Source: Suillus spraguei (lineage: Eukaryota > Basidiomycota > Agaricomycetes > Boletales > Suillaceae). From it: a stretch of DNA of 64,000 nt. The first letter of the stretch is position 1. Every line of letters starts with the position of its first letter. Shown one piece after another: positions 1 through 12,187 of this stretch. A program made the position numbers and the translations under genes. The stretch covers positions 62,001 through 126,000 of the forward strand of contig JABCPU010000177.1 of the NCBI GenBank assembly GCA_016800925.1. Direction: 5' to 3'. Below the pieces are notes generated by a model. It did no database searches. It saw only the letters and a list, made by a program, of their open reading frames with translations, and was not told the origin of the DNA.

Positions 1-245
1 TTTATTTGACCGTGTCCATGGTTTGGAACGAGGTTCTAGATGTAAATTCTACCTTGCTGAACCTCTGAATTTTAAGGTTTAGAATGAAATCTGGATTTCC
101 AAATCCCACAGGAAGTCACCCACTATCGATCAATTATCGACAATCCAAGTAAACAACTTAGTTCCCAAGATCCTTCACATAGAACAAGAATGGCACCCTA
201 AATGACAGTACGTTGTACCTTTGTGATGTTTGGACATGCATTAAG
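1..245. other. Unassigned left flank
   Basis: No gene is recognised. Positions about 70-130 resemble positions about 25955-26010 (shared words such as TTTAGAA and GGAAGTCACCCA), so this is probably a fragment of a dispersed low-copy repeat. The solo LTR starts at 246. Confidence 0.3.
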
Positions 246-721
246 TGTTACAGTCGTATGTGCCCCTATTCATTCTCTCTTTGTTTCCCTTATTTGTACA
301 TCATGTCACATGACTCCGACTCATATGCTCAATGCATCTGTACTATAGTTGCCTTCCTTGTTTGGATACGCACTTACATTCTCACGTCTCTCTTGGTCCG
401 TGCGCACATATTGGTCTATTTAAGCACGCTGTACTATGCTTGTATACTTTACTTTAATCTTACTGGGTTTTACCTGGAACTTCCTTCGCTTAGGTCTCCA
501 ACCTAAGTCGTCTTGAATCGTCTCTAAGTCTAAACACTCCTTAGCCTTAGTCTCTATTCTAGTAGGACCTCTTAGACTAGTCTTTGAGGCCGAACCCTTG
601 ATCGTACTCGGAACGCATTCCTTGTACTTTCACCTTGTCCTCTTCTGGACATTGCAGAACTTCCCAGCAGACTGTCTGTGTCTTTTCACTGTCGCTGGAG
701 ATGCCACCCCAGTTCGTAACA
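246..721 (+). repeat. Solo Gypsy LTR, type A
   Basis: A 476-bp LTR begins TGTTACAG and ends GTAACA. It is flanked by a perfect 5-bp target duplication TTAAG (241-245 and 722-726). It is the reverse orientation of the LTRs at 8294, 9930, 11679, 18840 and 54675. No internal element sequence is attached, so it arose by LTR-LTR recombination. A TATA-like TATTTAAG lies near 419 in the element's sense strand and may be the core promoter. Confidence 0.93.
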
Positions 722-2160
722 TTAAGTCCAAAAATAGGACCATATCGCACACATCACCAAAGCCAAGCAGGTGATGGCGAGGAATGCAGGATTGAGAAGT
801 GACATTTTTTTATGTGTCAGGGCATCCGTTGAGGTTTTGGATTGCATTGGTGAAGGTACTCGGGTTCAGGGTCTGAGAGAATGAGTGAGTGCATTCTACA
901 GCATATCCTAAAGATGATTGAACTATTTTGGTTAGTAGCAACAATAATGTGCATGCAAATGCAAATGCACCGAATGCCGTGCTTGCTCCATTGAGGGATA
1001 TGAGGAATGTAAGGTTGGTTGTCTCCTTCCACAATGAATCCCCCATCTTTCAACAACCCCTTGTCCTCTCCCTTCTCGGACTTGCAATGATGTGTGTTCT
1101 GATCACTACCCCTAGGATTAGTCGGTAGTTGTACAACAGAAATGTGAATGATGCATGCACTCTGCCACTTTCTGTATCTTCACAAGTAAGGCGTCACCAT
1201 GCGCAAAAATTATGAACACATTTTTGTGCATCTCAATGCCAGTAGCAGGATCAACAAAGGGCTCTGTGATATCAATGTGATTCATGTACAGGTTACCCCC
1301 TTAGGACATGCCACAAGATGCACTCGAATGTCGATATGTGGGAATACCAGTCCATATGGGACACGACCTAAAACCACATTAAAAACAGGGGATGTCAAAG
1401 CAGACTTATACATATGTTTGATAGCACCCTTGCAATACAGCTGAGAACTCAGCATTGAAAGATGGAAGAAGAATCGGGATGGCCCTGTGGACGCAATGCA
1501 AGGGCTTCACAAAAAAAGGAAGTAGTGGTATCAATATCTTGAAGAATGACTGGACACCGGTCCTGAACCAACTGAGAATGCTGCAAAGCAGCATAAATTC
1601 AGCAGCATGACAACAGTTGAAAGGAGCGCACATATGTCCTTCAATTGAACATTTTCCAGTTCACTGAGCTCTGTGACTGCATCATGGGCAACTTCAGTCA
1701 GGATAAGGAACTGCCTCAAGCTCATCTGTCCTGAACCTGTGAACATCGTCAGTAAGTAAAACGGAGTCATCACAGTTCAGGCTCGCACGCACGGAACAGT
1801 GTGGGGTAGTTGTCTCCCATGGTATTGATTCATCTGTCTATCAAATAAATGAGAGCAAAGGTCAGGACTCAGGACAATGTCAGAAAAGTAATGCTGCAAG
1901 TATTGCGGAGAAGTGAAAATACTGCCCATAGTCTCAACAGTCCACCCTGAAACTCCTTGCTGGCAATCACAATGTGTTGATATCAGAGATGGTTGGGACT
2001 GGGTCAGGTGAAGTGCACACTGTCAGCTGGTCACTGTGCGGCTGGTGAGAAACAAATAAAGCATTGAAATCAAAATCAGCACAACAAAGAGCAAGATAGT
2101 GCAAACAACAGGCGAGAGGCAAAACAGTAGATGCCAGACAAAAAGTCATAGAAGTAAGGG
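722..2160. other. No recognisable gene; probable hAT flank or decayed DNA
   Basis: Only short open frames with no family resemblance are present on either strand. Position between the LTR and the hAT C-terminus suggests decayed transposon or flanking DNA. No terminal inverted repeat of the hAT could be fixed here. Confidence 0.3.
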
Positions 2161-5100
2161 TCACTTACCACAGATGATAGCAGTGTCCTCAATATTGTCA
2201 CACTCCTCCTCTGCGATGGCTCTGAGAAGAGTGTCATTTGCGCTGTGGGTAGATGTCAAAGGCTCGCTAGAGCCCATGTCGTATACCACCCCATGTTCCA
2301 TGTCCCGTTGAGAGGCTGCCCAACCTTTCGTAAAGTTAAGCTGTTCTTTCTTGACGAAAAATTTGATCATCTGCAATGCTTCCATCAAAATGGGACTGAG
2401 ACAATTCCTTTTCTTCATATGGGTTTTGCTGCTGGATGAAAATACTTGCTTGCACAGCACCGCAGAGGCTTGTACTGGAGCATAGTCCATGGCAATTGAA
2501 AATATAGTCAGGAATATGGACTGCAAAGCCTAGTCAACAGCCTGTGGTTAATGAAAAGGGTGTGACTTGAAGAGGTAACAGACTCACATTCCAGAATGCA
2601 AGTATGTCTGTTCCATGAGGACTAAGCATAGCCATGGCATAAGCAGCGAACTTCTAATCTACTGTTTGACCACCGCCGTGTTGATGCAGCACATGTGCAT
2701 ATGCCATGGGAAGTCCATAGCGATGTGAGCCTAGTGTGCATGGCAGCGGTTGTGGGGCCACTACAGGTTGAGAATGTGCAGGATCAGCATTTTCTGCTCT
2801 TTTGCTATGCATCTACAGAAAAAATCAATCCAATGTCATGCATTTATTTACAACAGAGACATACCAGCTTCAAGATAAACTCCTTGGCTTCAGTAACACA
2901 GTCCTTCTCCCATAGATTGTCCATCCAAGACATCCGCATCGCAGGGTTGATAACTATGAAAGTAATCATGAGATCAATATTTATTAAAACAAAACACGGG
3001 ACTGACACATAGCAACAGAATAAGCATGTGTCACACTCATCTGGTCAGTGTATTTGCTTGCCTAGGTTAAGCCTATGTCGATGATAGGCTTACAGTGAGG
3101 TACGTGCTGGCCAAGAGACTCCCAGCTATTGATCAACTCTTCAAAAGTTGGAATGGCATGGCTCAGTAAGGGAGTGCTTTCACTGGAGAATTTTTACTGG
3201 GTGGCATGTGGTGCCTGGTATGAAATGTTAAATTAGATCATGAGCTTTGAACACATCAGTACTTACCTCCAAGATCATTTCCAGGTTTTGAAGGAACTGC
3301 CAATCAACATCACTCAATCTTTTGTTGGATATGCTGCATTGAGGCCAAGCATCAAAAAAGGCATTTACCACCTGAGCCAGTATTAGTTTATGTATGACAT
3401 ATGTTTTATGATGTGCAATCTTACCTGCTGCAGTGTCCGCAAATGGTTAATCATGATGTATGACAAGTCCCATCTAGTGGGCTCATCGAGGAGGAGTTCT
3501 ATGACCAGGAGCTGTATAGAGTCACCCTTGTCATCTCAAAACCAACCATCCTCATTACCCTTAAGGATGCAGTCATGAAACCTGTTGCGCCACTGATTTG
3601 ATGCACGGATCAATCGCACAATTGTCCTGGCTCACTCGAGAGGCTTGGTTTGCATGGCCTGGACATAATTGACTTTCTTGATAACCTGATCTTTGATTGT
3701 CCACATATCGGACACAGTAGAATAGTCAGCAGTAAGGTATTTGTCAATGATATGCTTCACGCATATGTTTATCACATGCAGGAAACATGGTATCCTGTGT
3801 TCAACTGGATCAAAGTCGATCCTGCATTGCCAAAGTAGTGTAGAAAGCTCCTGCATTGCGGTATGATTGTTGGCCACATTGTCAAGAGTAAATGGCTGGT
3901 CTGAACAATGTGAGAGCATGCAACACAATACAAATGAGTACCAACCTTAGCTGTAGTTTTTGCACAATCGAGGAGATATAATATCATGGAACCAAGAGAT
4001 TGACCATCATGATTTCCTGGGATGTGGTGGAAAGCAAGGAGGGCCATCTTCAACACAAGCATTGAACCTTGATTGGACCTGGCGATCCAATGAGCTGTAA
4101 GGGCCATGAACGGCCGGAGCTTTTCATCTGACCACAGGTCAGATGTGAAGCAGACTTTTCCCTGCGCATTCTAAAAGGAATAAGATACTTCGTAGGATGC
4201 TTGGAAACTATACACTTACAGCAAGATCTTTCTGCAATGCCAGGAAGTATTCCTGACATTGCTTGATGACCATCTCATGAGCCTTCGTGGGATGAAATAG
4301 GCCAGTCTTGCCAATATCTGGGTGCAGGAGACGTATGAGGCACCAAAATTCTGGGCACTCAATCACATTTATTGCCTGGGGGCAATTATTAATAGTGGCT
4401 GTAGGCATAAACTGCAACTTACTTGATCATCGGCAACAATAAACTTCACAATTTGACTATGCATTTCAACAAGTGTGAAGTCCAGAATTACATCGTGTGG
4501 AGAGCCAGTTCCTACCAGCAATGCGTCAGTTCCCTGGTTAGGGGGGGGGACCAAGTGATTGCATTGTGCAAGGCGATTTCTTGAGTAGTTTGCAAATTGT
4601 CATCAGTGACCAGCCCTCAGCTAGTCGTTCGTTTAGATCCATTATCTGTATGCGCCAGCCAAAACGCTCTGCTGCTTCCAAATAAAGTTTGGTGTGGTGA
4701 GTGAAAGCATGCGTGTGGGGAGCTGTACTGGATGTGGAGCCTGCATATACCATGACCTTGTGTGTTGTGTCGATATTATGCAGTGTTCTGGTGATGGGTG
4801 TGAGAAATGATGAAAGATTGCAAATGTGGTACTCACTCACAAGGGATGCAAGTTTTGCTCTTAGTATCAGAGTCAATCTGGTAGAAGTGAGTTATATCGG
4901 TTGGCCCTTTAGACTGCTTTAGATTGCCAGTGGCCAAAGGGTCAGTGCGAACAGTGCTATTAATGGTCTGGAGTGGGCTCAGATTAGAGCCTGCAGGTGC
5001 CATAGCGATGACAGGTGCAGGAAGATTTTCTGGTTCCTCTTCATCCCCTGAGACATTGTCAAGGTCAAAGACCTCACCCTCATCTGGACCAGTATGAGCT

Positions 5101-5366
5101 GCATCACTGGTTCTGTATCTAACAGGAAGCTGTCGCCGATGGGGGTTTTGAAGGGTAGTGGCATTAGCTGCAGCTGCAGCAGGGATCGCAGTGGGAATAG
5201 CGGTAGGGATCACAGCAGGAATAGTGGTAGGGATCGTGGCAGGGATAGCAGCAGCAGTGGAGAAATCAGCAGCAGCAGGAATAGCAGCAGAGGCAGTGGG
5301 GATAGCAGTAACAGCAGGCAAGGCAGCTGTCCGCCTCTTATTCTGCCCACATCGTCGACCTTGCAT
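2161..5366 (-). pseudogene. hAT-superfamily transposase relic
   Basis: Pieces of a hAT transposase follow in order on the minus strand. The N-terminal segment (5366-4833) is Ala/Pro/Ile-rich, then acidic, and ends in a CIPCE piece that could start a BED-type zinc finger. Next come VADDQ with INVIECPEF (4450-4320), FTSDLWSDEKLRPF with ALTAHWIA (about 4155-4065), NVANNHTAMQEL and IPCFLHVINICVKHII (3880-3750), and a DEPTRWDLSY-like stretch (about 3490). The C-terminal dimerisation block is at 2500-2330, with IFSIAMDYAPVQAS and VFSSSSKT. The pieces lie in different frames. Some junctions may be introns, but several lack splice signals, so I call it broken. A hAT enzyme would cut and paste DNA using 8-bp target duplications; none was identified. 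Confidence 0.85.
5160..5325 (-). repeat. Short-period degenerate repeat in the hAT N-terminal coding part
   Basis: Imperfect repeats of roughly 12-24 bp based on GCAGGGATAGCAGTG-like words. In the minus frame they give runs of AIPTAIPA residues. This is low-complexity coding sequence, not an independent element. Confidence 0.65.
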
Positions 5367-5409
5367 TTGTGGTAGTAGTGTTGATGATTTGATGACAGAA
5401 CTGTCTGTC

Positions 5410-5879
5410 TGTTACAGTGTACATGCCCCTATTCATTTTTCATCTCTTTTTACCTTGTATATTATGTAACATGACTCTGACTCATATGCTCAATGCATCT
5501 GTACTATAGTCGCCTTCCTTCTTTAGATACGCACTTACATTCTCATGTCTCTCTTGGTCCGTGCGCACATATTGGCTTATTTAAGCACGTTGTATTACGC
5601 TTGTATACCTTACTTTAATCTTACTGGGTTTTACCTGGAATATCCTTCACTTAGGTCTCCAACCTAAGTCGTCTGAATCGTCTCTAAGTCTAAGCACTCC
5701 TTAGCCTCAGTCTCTATTCTACTGATCGTCTTAGAGTCGCAACTCTTTGACTGAACCCTTGATCCTACTTGGAACCTTTCCTAAGTAGTAATCCTCATTC
5801 TCTTTGAATTAGTCAAACCTCCCAGCAGACTGTCTGTGTCTTATCACTGTTGCTGGTGACGCCATCCCAGTTCATAACA
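5410..5879 (+). repeat. Solo Gypsy LTR, type B
   Basis: A 470-bp LTR, TGTTACAG ... CATAACA, with a perfect 5-bp duplication CTGTC (5405-5409 and 5880-5884). Its middle differs from type A (AGTAGTAATCCTCATTC and GTCGCAACTC-like segments) and matches the LTR at 21691, so it marks a second subfamily. Confidence 0.9.
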
Positions 5880-7473
5880 CTGTCTATACAAGTGTTCTTT
5901 CCAGGAAATCCCAGACAATGCCAATGTATGCGAAGCTCGAGGGCAATATATTGCAGGTGACAACATAGTGGAGTGGGGTAGAACATGATGAAAGGTCATT
6001 CATGCAGCATATAATAGCCTGTATGGTGGTGATATGAGTTATATAATATGAGAGAAGCGAACAGTAAAATTGTGACATACAAGTTTGGCGCCTGTCGCAC
6101 GATTGACAGGGTGTGGGTGAAATTGGTCTTTTTTGTCTTGTTTTTTATCAATAAAAGCTTGCAAAGCACTATAATTTGGTGGGGGTGAGGGTGGGGGGGG
6201 GAAATCTGCTCAATGAAGGACATACCAGGAGACTAAAGTGAATTTATCCATGTGGCTTTCTAGATTGCCATCATATAGATAATAGCTTGAGAAACGAACA
6301 GCTCACCTTTATCCTCAGGGTTTCAATTCAGAACCCAGATGTAAGGCAGTAAAGCCATCCACCACAAGGTTAGTGATACATTTAGAAAAGGTCCCCATGA
6401 GGTGTTGCATGTAGGTGCGATGCACTACCACTCCTCAATTTTAATCACCGCATGATACAATTGATACAGTCTAATGATAAGAATTAGCTAGATGAATCAA
6501 CCATTTTACCTCACACAGAAGTTGAATCACTGGACACTACCACTTGGTGATGCAACCTATTTGAAAGCAATTCAAACCTTCAGTGGCAGATAACCATAAG
6601 TTCTAACAAGACCCCACCTTAGCAATCTTGTCTGATCAGCACGAGAAAACACAATGGCAAGATTGGTGGTGATTTTAAGTGATGATGGCAGGTGCAAAGA
6701 TCAATAGCTGTGGCTGCTGCGCACTAGTGTGAGTCTGTGCAGCATGTTGAAGGGAAAATAGTCCACGCTGAAAGTGGTGCATGATTACACATGATGCATT
6801 GCTGCCATTGCAGTACACTATTTCTAACATCTGTAAGGATGAAGAGTTCAATCCTGCAGAACCAATTTGTGTGACCCTTATAATATATATTATATACTGT
6901 AGTCTACAACAGTCACGATTTCTGCTGTGGAGTTGATGGAATTGATGTAGCATGCCATGAAGAGCCATTTGTATGCGGTGTAACTGCAAATAAGTTATAC
7001 TCGAAAATTATGGCTGTGGAGTGATGGAATGATGTAGCATGCCATGAAGAGCCATTTGTATGCAGGCGTAACCTGCAAATAAGTTATACTTTGGTTCAAA
7101 GATATGAAAGAAACATGTTACTCACACACATGTTGATTGGTGTACTACCTTTGGCAGGCATATTGACATTGCTTCAGCCATACAGCACTGGTCAGGAGAT
7201 AGAAGGGGGTGTATGGCAGGACAGCAAGGAGTCCCAGGACCATCAGGTTGGCCAAAATCCAACAAGCACATAGCCAGTGCAGGCAATGTGGCACAAAGAC
7301 TGTGTAGTAGTGAATGAAGATGATTGTAATCAGGATCTTCAGCGAATGTGAGAGAGTGGGTGTAAATAAGAATGTTTGCAATTTGACGGGGATGTCATGG
7401 CATATTTCTGCAATGGTAGTGCATGCTTTGCGCTCGAGTATGGTAGAGCTGGATAATTTCTTGTCATCACTGG
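5880..7473. other. Degenerate intergenic/transposon DNA
   Basis: No convincing gene. It holds G-rich tracts (about 6180-6200), an AT-dinucleotide stretch near 6885-6898, and a tandem duplication listed separately. The C-terminal part of the kinase relic may extend into 7145-7473, but I see no kinase motifs there. Confidence 0.35.
6923..7089. repeat. Local tandem duplication of about 78 bp
   Basis: Copy one, about 6923-7000, and copy two, about 7012-7089, both run from GCTGTGGAG through GTAGCATGCCATGAAGAG to AAGTTATAC. A few one-base differences and an 11-bp spacer separate them. Confidence 0.8.
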
Positions 7474-8162
7474 CTAACCATGGAAGGGAGCATGCAAAAA
7501 ATAGATTAGCATGTAAGTGAGCGACTCAAGATCATCATGGCAACCTGGCTCAACTCCTAGGTGATTGTTGATTGAGGCAAATGCGGGAGTACCAGAGAGA
7601 CTTTGACCATGGCAAAATGGTACATGGTCACTGGTTTTAGTGTTCCAGTATGTCTTTGTGATTCCAAAATTGATGATATAGGTGGTGTGCCTTGAATTTC
7701 TGAGACCCACCAAGATGTTCTGTGGTTTAATGTCGCCATGAACATAATTGTGTAAGTAAACGTACTCAAGATGCAAGAGCTGGGAAAGTCAGCCAACCTA
7801 TCTGCAAAGACCTCAGACCAAATTACTGACTAACTGGACTCCAAGATTGACAACATTGAGAAGGCTGAATCTTCAATTGTTCGCGAGGAAGAGTTGGTGG
7901 AGTGATGGCCCAAGGAGTTCAAGGACCAGAACATGATGCACTGACTCTCTACCAAACCAGAAGGTGTGTGGGATGCTAACTCTGCCTTCAAGTGTTTCAA
8001 AATATAGTATTCACGCTCGACAGAAGATGAGTGGTTGACAATGGTTTTGAGTTTGAGGGCAACATGATCATCATTGATGATATTCCACGCAGAATATACG
8101 ACAGCTAAGTTGTACAACATAAGTGAATCTGAACCAGAACAATAAATTTGACTACATGCCAT
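7474..8162 (-). pseudogene. Casein kinase I-like protein kinase relic
   Basis: The minus strand keeps pieces of a Ser/Thr kinase in several frames. An N-lobe piece (8130-7990) has VYSAWNIINDDHVALKLK with the VALK lysine. The catalytic loop YVHGDIKPQNILVGL is at about 7750-7705, followed by IINFGITKTY, where the DFG aspartate reads Asn, and by SLSGTPAFASINNHLG with DDLESLTYMLIYFL. These are hallmarks of CK1-type kinases. The glycine-rich loop, frame continuity and DFG Asp are missing, so the kinase is almost certainly inactive. It lies between transposon debris and could have been captured by a transposon. Confidence 0.8.
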
Positions 8163-8293
8163 ATGAGCCAGATCCTAAGACATCTCCCAGCCTAAATCTC
8201 CCATCCACTCAAACTGGGACCTTATGCATGGTAACTTACAGTGGATCCAACTAAATAGTGGGGATATGTTGGAGAATGAGTTCACAATGCAAG

Positions 8294-8768
8294 TGTTACG
8301 AACTGGGGTGGCATCACCAGCGACAGTGAAAAGACACAGTCGGTCTGCTGGGAGTTCTTACAATGTCCAGAAGAGGACAAGGTGAAAGTACAAGGAACGC
8401 GTTCCGAGTACGATCAAGGGTTCAGCCTCAAAGACGAGTCTAAGAGGTATCCGCGAGAATAGAGACTAAGGCTAAGGAGTGCTTAGACTTAGAGACGATT
8501 CAAGACGACTTAGGTTGGAGACCTAAGTGAAGGAGATTCCAGGTAAAACCCAGTAAGATTAAAGTAGGGAATCTACTACAAGTACACTGTGCTTAAATAA
8601 GCCAATATGTGCGCACAGACCAGGAAAGGTGTGAGAATGTATGTGCGTATCCAAAGAAGGAAGGCAGCTATAGTACAGATGCGTTGAGCATATGAGTCAG
8701 AGTCATGTTATGTAATATACACGGTAAATGAGGTAAGAAAATGAATAGGGGCACGTACGATTGTAACA
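8294..8768 (-). repeat. Solo Gypsy LTR, type A
   Basis: A 475-bp LTR reading TGTTACGAACTGG on the plus strand (element polarity minus) and ending TGTAACA. It has a perfect duplication GCAAG (8289-8293 and 8769-8773). Confidence 0.93.
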
Positions 8769-9929
8769 GCAAGTGATGCAACAAATGCAACCACCTCCAG
8801 CTGGCTTGAGGCCGGCTCAAGCCGTTCTTCCCACATTCTTGGCTTGTTGCAATTTGCGCTGGTTCAGGTGCCTTGTGGACCAGACCGAGTTGTACATGAG
8901 TAACTTGGTTCATTTGAATTGCCAAAGTGCTGTGAAATTGGTAAGAGCCAAGCCCGGACCAGCCATAGCCGAGCCACAACACTACTAAATGCCAGTATAT
9001 TGCAAAGTGGCAATTTGGTGCGAAGCGACTTTAGTTAGTGAATATTTTCCTTAAACCCTGGTACACCCATATGGAAAGCCAGACCACTGTGCTCTACTTC
9101 CAAGGGTTCTACTTTCTCAGAACCTCCCTAGTAAGGTAAGTAGCTTCTAGTGTTAGCAACCTAACCAGGCGCTAATGAACTTGAGTGGTGTCTGCAATGG
9201 GCACTCTATCAAGAGCAGCAGCCTGTGCATATCGGTCCCCAAGCGTGGAGTGTGCTAGTTGCATTGGTCGGAGGTGGGCGCTACGCACTGTCTCATGACC
9301 TACGTCACAGGGACGAGGTTCTTGACGACGATCAAAGACATAGAAGTGATGAGCTTCTATGAAGTTTGAATATAGATGATAAGCTTATCAAAAGCTTATC
9401 AAAAGGAAGTTCAGGGTCGAAGATCAAGTAGATTCAAGTTAAAGAAGTACAAAGGCTATCTGTGCGTATTGATATGTAAGATTGAAGTGGAGCGCAAATA
9501 CATAAGTATTGCTAGATTAAGTATGAAGTCAGATAGCCAATAGGAGAACACATGCTCATAGATGAGTCAGAGGCATATGAACCAATGAATGCACGCATGT
9601 GTGAAAGGGAGTCATAGGTGCAGAGCTGAAGGTATAAAGGGTATGAGCCAATGAGGCGACACGTGAGTCATAGGTAAATGCAAAGGAAAAGATAAGAGGA
9701 AATATGACACCAGACATAGTCCTTGAGCCAGAGGGCTGTTTGCATGAACCATGGGGTAGCATGTGTTGAAGCGGAGGGGGAAGTGTCGAACGCGACAGAG
9801 GTGCTTGAGACGCGAGAAGCGTGGGGAGCATGAAGAGCCTATATGAGCACGAGGGGTACTGGAAGAGTGCGCGTTTAGCAACAATGGAGGAGGCGAGCAT
9901 AGGCGAGGTAGGGAGTGATGATGGCAAGC
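8769..9929. other. Unassigned DNA between two solo LTRs
   Basis: No gene family is recognised. Short words resembling LTR sequence (GAGTCATAGG, TATGAGCCAATGAG) recur around 9560-9680. This could be a diverged LTR of another family, but I could not fix its ends. Confidence 0.3.
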
Positions 9930-10404
9930 TGTTACGAACTGGGATGGCATCACCAGCGACAGTGAAAAGACACAGACGGTCTGCTGGGAGGTTCTTACAA
10001 TGTCCAGAGGAGGACAAGGTGAAAGTACAAGGAACGCATTCCGAGTACGATCAAGGGTCTGGCCTCAAGGACAAGTCCAAGAGGTTCTGCGAGAACAGAG
10101 ACTAAGACTAAGGAGTGCTTAGACTTAGAGACGATTCAAGACGACTTAGGTTGAAGACCTAAGCAAAGGAGATTCCAGGTAAAACCCAGTAAGATTTAAG
10201 TAAGGAATCTACTACAAGTACACTGTGCTTAAATAGGCCAATATGTGCGCACAGACCAAGTAACTGTGAGAACGTAACTGCGTATCCTAATAAGGAAGGC
10301 ATGTGTCGTACAGATGCATTGAGCATATGAGTCAGAGTCATGTGACATGATATACAAGTAAGGAAATAAAGGGAAAATGAATAGGGGCACGTACAACTGT
10401 AACA
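9930..10404 (-). repeat. Solo Gypsy LTR, type A
   Basis: A 475-bp LTR with TGTTACGAACTGGG and CTGTAACA ends. It has a perfect duplication CAAGC (9925-9929 and 10405-10409). Confidence 0.93.
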
Positions 10405-10518
10405 CAAGCCAGACAAGGTAGCAGAGGACGAGGATGGAGGCTTCATCAGGACGAGAGTAGATGGTGATGCATAGGAGGACAAATGATAGTAGGGGTGCAA
10501 GAAGGTGTTCTTGTAACA

Positions 10519-11678
10519 GCAGCTAGTTTGGTGCCTGCAACATGATGTAGTTCAATATCAAAGAGTGACAATGTCAATTGCCAGCGGGCTTGTCATCGAG
10601 TTAACTTCTGTGCAGTACAGAAGTACAGAAGGTTTTTGTGATCAGTGAAAATGATGACAGGGCAGGCATTTCCTTCAAGATAATAATGCCATTCATTTAA
10701 GGCGCAGATAACTGCGAGTAGTTCCTGATCAAAGATTTTATAATTGCGTTCTGCTGGATTTAGCGACTGAGATAGGTAAGCACATGGGTGATAAATGCCA
10801 TTTTAGTCGGTTTGCAATAGGACAGCTCCAGTTGCTACAAGAGATGCATTGGTTGCTACCGCAAACTGCCAGGATGGATCTAGATTGCAAAGTACTGGTT
10901 GTTTTATGAAGCGTTCCTTGAGTTCTAGGAATGTATCCTGACATTGAGTTGTTCAAAGGAAAGAGGTATCCTTCTTCGTCAGATCAATAAGAGGTCGTGC
11001 AATGTCGGAGTAATGGGAAATGAATGTTCAATAGAAGTTGCAGAACCCTAAAAACAACCGAATGTCTCTTACACTTTTTGGTACAGGCCATTCAGCAATT
11101 CCTTTTGTTTTGGCAGTATCCATAGTGATCTGTCCGGGTCGAATGATCATCCCGAGATATTCCACTTCATTGGCATTGAAAGTGCATTTCTCCAGTTTCA
11201 GGAAAAGGTTTTTGTCCCGTATTTTCTTCAGTACTCTTCTAGTGTGATCATGATGTTCTTCTATAGTTATTGAGAAAATGAGGATATCGTCCATGTAAAT
11301 AACCATCCATCCTTCATTAATTTCTTGTTGGAAGGTGCGGTTCATGTATGCTTGGAACGTGGCTGGTGAATTACATAATCCGAAGAACATGACGTTGGGT
11401 TCATAGAGACCGAATTCCATTGTGAACGCAGCTTTCCATCAATCTTTGGGATGGATGCGGATGTTGTTATATCCTGATCGTATATCCATTTTTGTGAAGA
11501 ATTGTGCATTGTGAAGTCGTGCCACGAGAGATACTGGTAAAGGAAGTGGATAAGCATTTTTGACTGTCCAATCATTGATATAACGATAGTCCTGGCAAGG
11601 ACAGAGTTCTCCACTCTTCTTTCCAACAAAGAAGAACCCACTAGCTTGAGGTGATTTTGATTCAGAAATAAACCCCTT
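10519..11678 (-). pseudogene. Older Gypsy element, RT-RNase H part (3' of the nested insertion)
   Basis: The minus strand encodes the second half of the older element's reverse transcriptase and its RNase H. The RT part has [22 protein letters not shown] and FLGFCNFY (11400-11030). The RNase H follows in broken frames (about 10990-10530). Homology to the intact-length element stops at about 10519, in the equivalent of [10 protein letters not shown], so integrase and 3' LTR are absent. The right end at 11678 is the target site of the younger chromovirus; the gene resumes at 19316. Confidence 0.9.
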
Positions 11679-12154
11679 TGTTACGAACTGGGGTGGCATC
11701 ACCAGCGACAGTGAAAAGACACAGTCGGTCTGCTGGGAGTTCTTACAATGTTCAAAAGAGAACAAGGTGAAGGTACGAGGAATGCGTTCCAAGTACGATC
11801 AAGGGTTCAGCCTCGAAGACAAGTCTAAGAGGTATCTGCGAGAATAGAGACTAAGGCTAAGGAGTGCTTAGACTTAGAGACAATTCAAGACGACTTAGGT
11901 TGGAGGCCTAAGCGAAGGAGATTCCAGGTAAAACCCAGTAAGATTAAAGTAAAGAATCTACTACAAGTACACTGTGCTTAAATAGACCAATATGTGCGCA
12001 CAGACCAAGTAACCGTGAGATCATAACTGCGTATCCTAATAAGGAAGGCATGTATTGTACAGATGCGTTGAGCATATGAGTCAGAGTCATGTGACACGTC
12101 ATACAAGAAAGGAAACAAAGGGGAAAATGAATAGGGGTACGTACAACTGTAACA
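11679..12154 (-). repeat. 3' LTR of element 1
   Basis: 476 bp, TGTTAC ... GTAACA. Four of the six differences from the 5' LTR are CG versus TG or CA, as expected from deamination of methylated CpG. Confidence 0.95.
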
Positions 12155-12162
12155 TTACCCCC
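12155..12162 (-). promoter_or_regulatory. Polypurine tract of element 1
   Basis: The plus strand reads TTACCCCC, so the element strand has GGGGGTAA directly before the 3' LTR. This is where plus-strand DNA synthesis would be primed. The same tract borders the LTR at 55148. Confidence 0.7.
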
Positions 12163-12187
12163 ATATTATGGTGAAAGTCACCAACTT

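Noticed and set aside
5094..5469. Plus-strand Gly/Ser/Arg- and Ala/Ile-rich ORFs over the hAT N-terminus
   Set aside because: Shadows of the short-period repeat; the minus frame fits the transposase.
9153..10515. A second LTR family running from TGTTAGCAACC to CTTGTAACA and split by the solo LTR at 9930
   Set aside because: No matching target duplication and no second copy in the window, so the ends are not supported.
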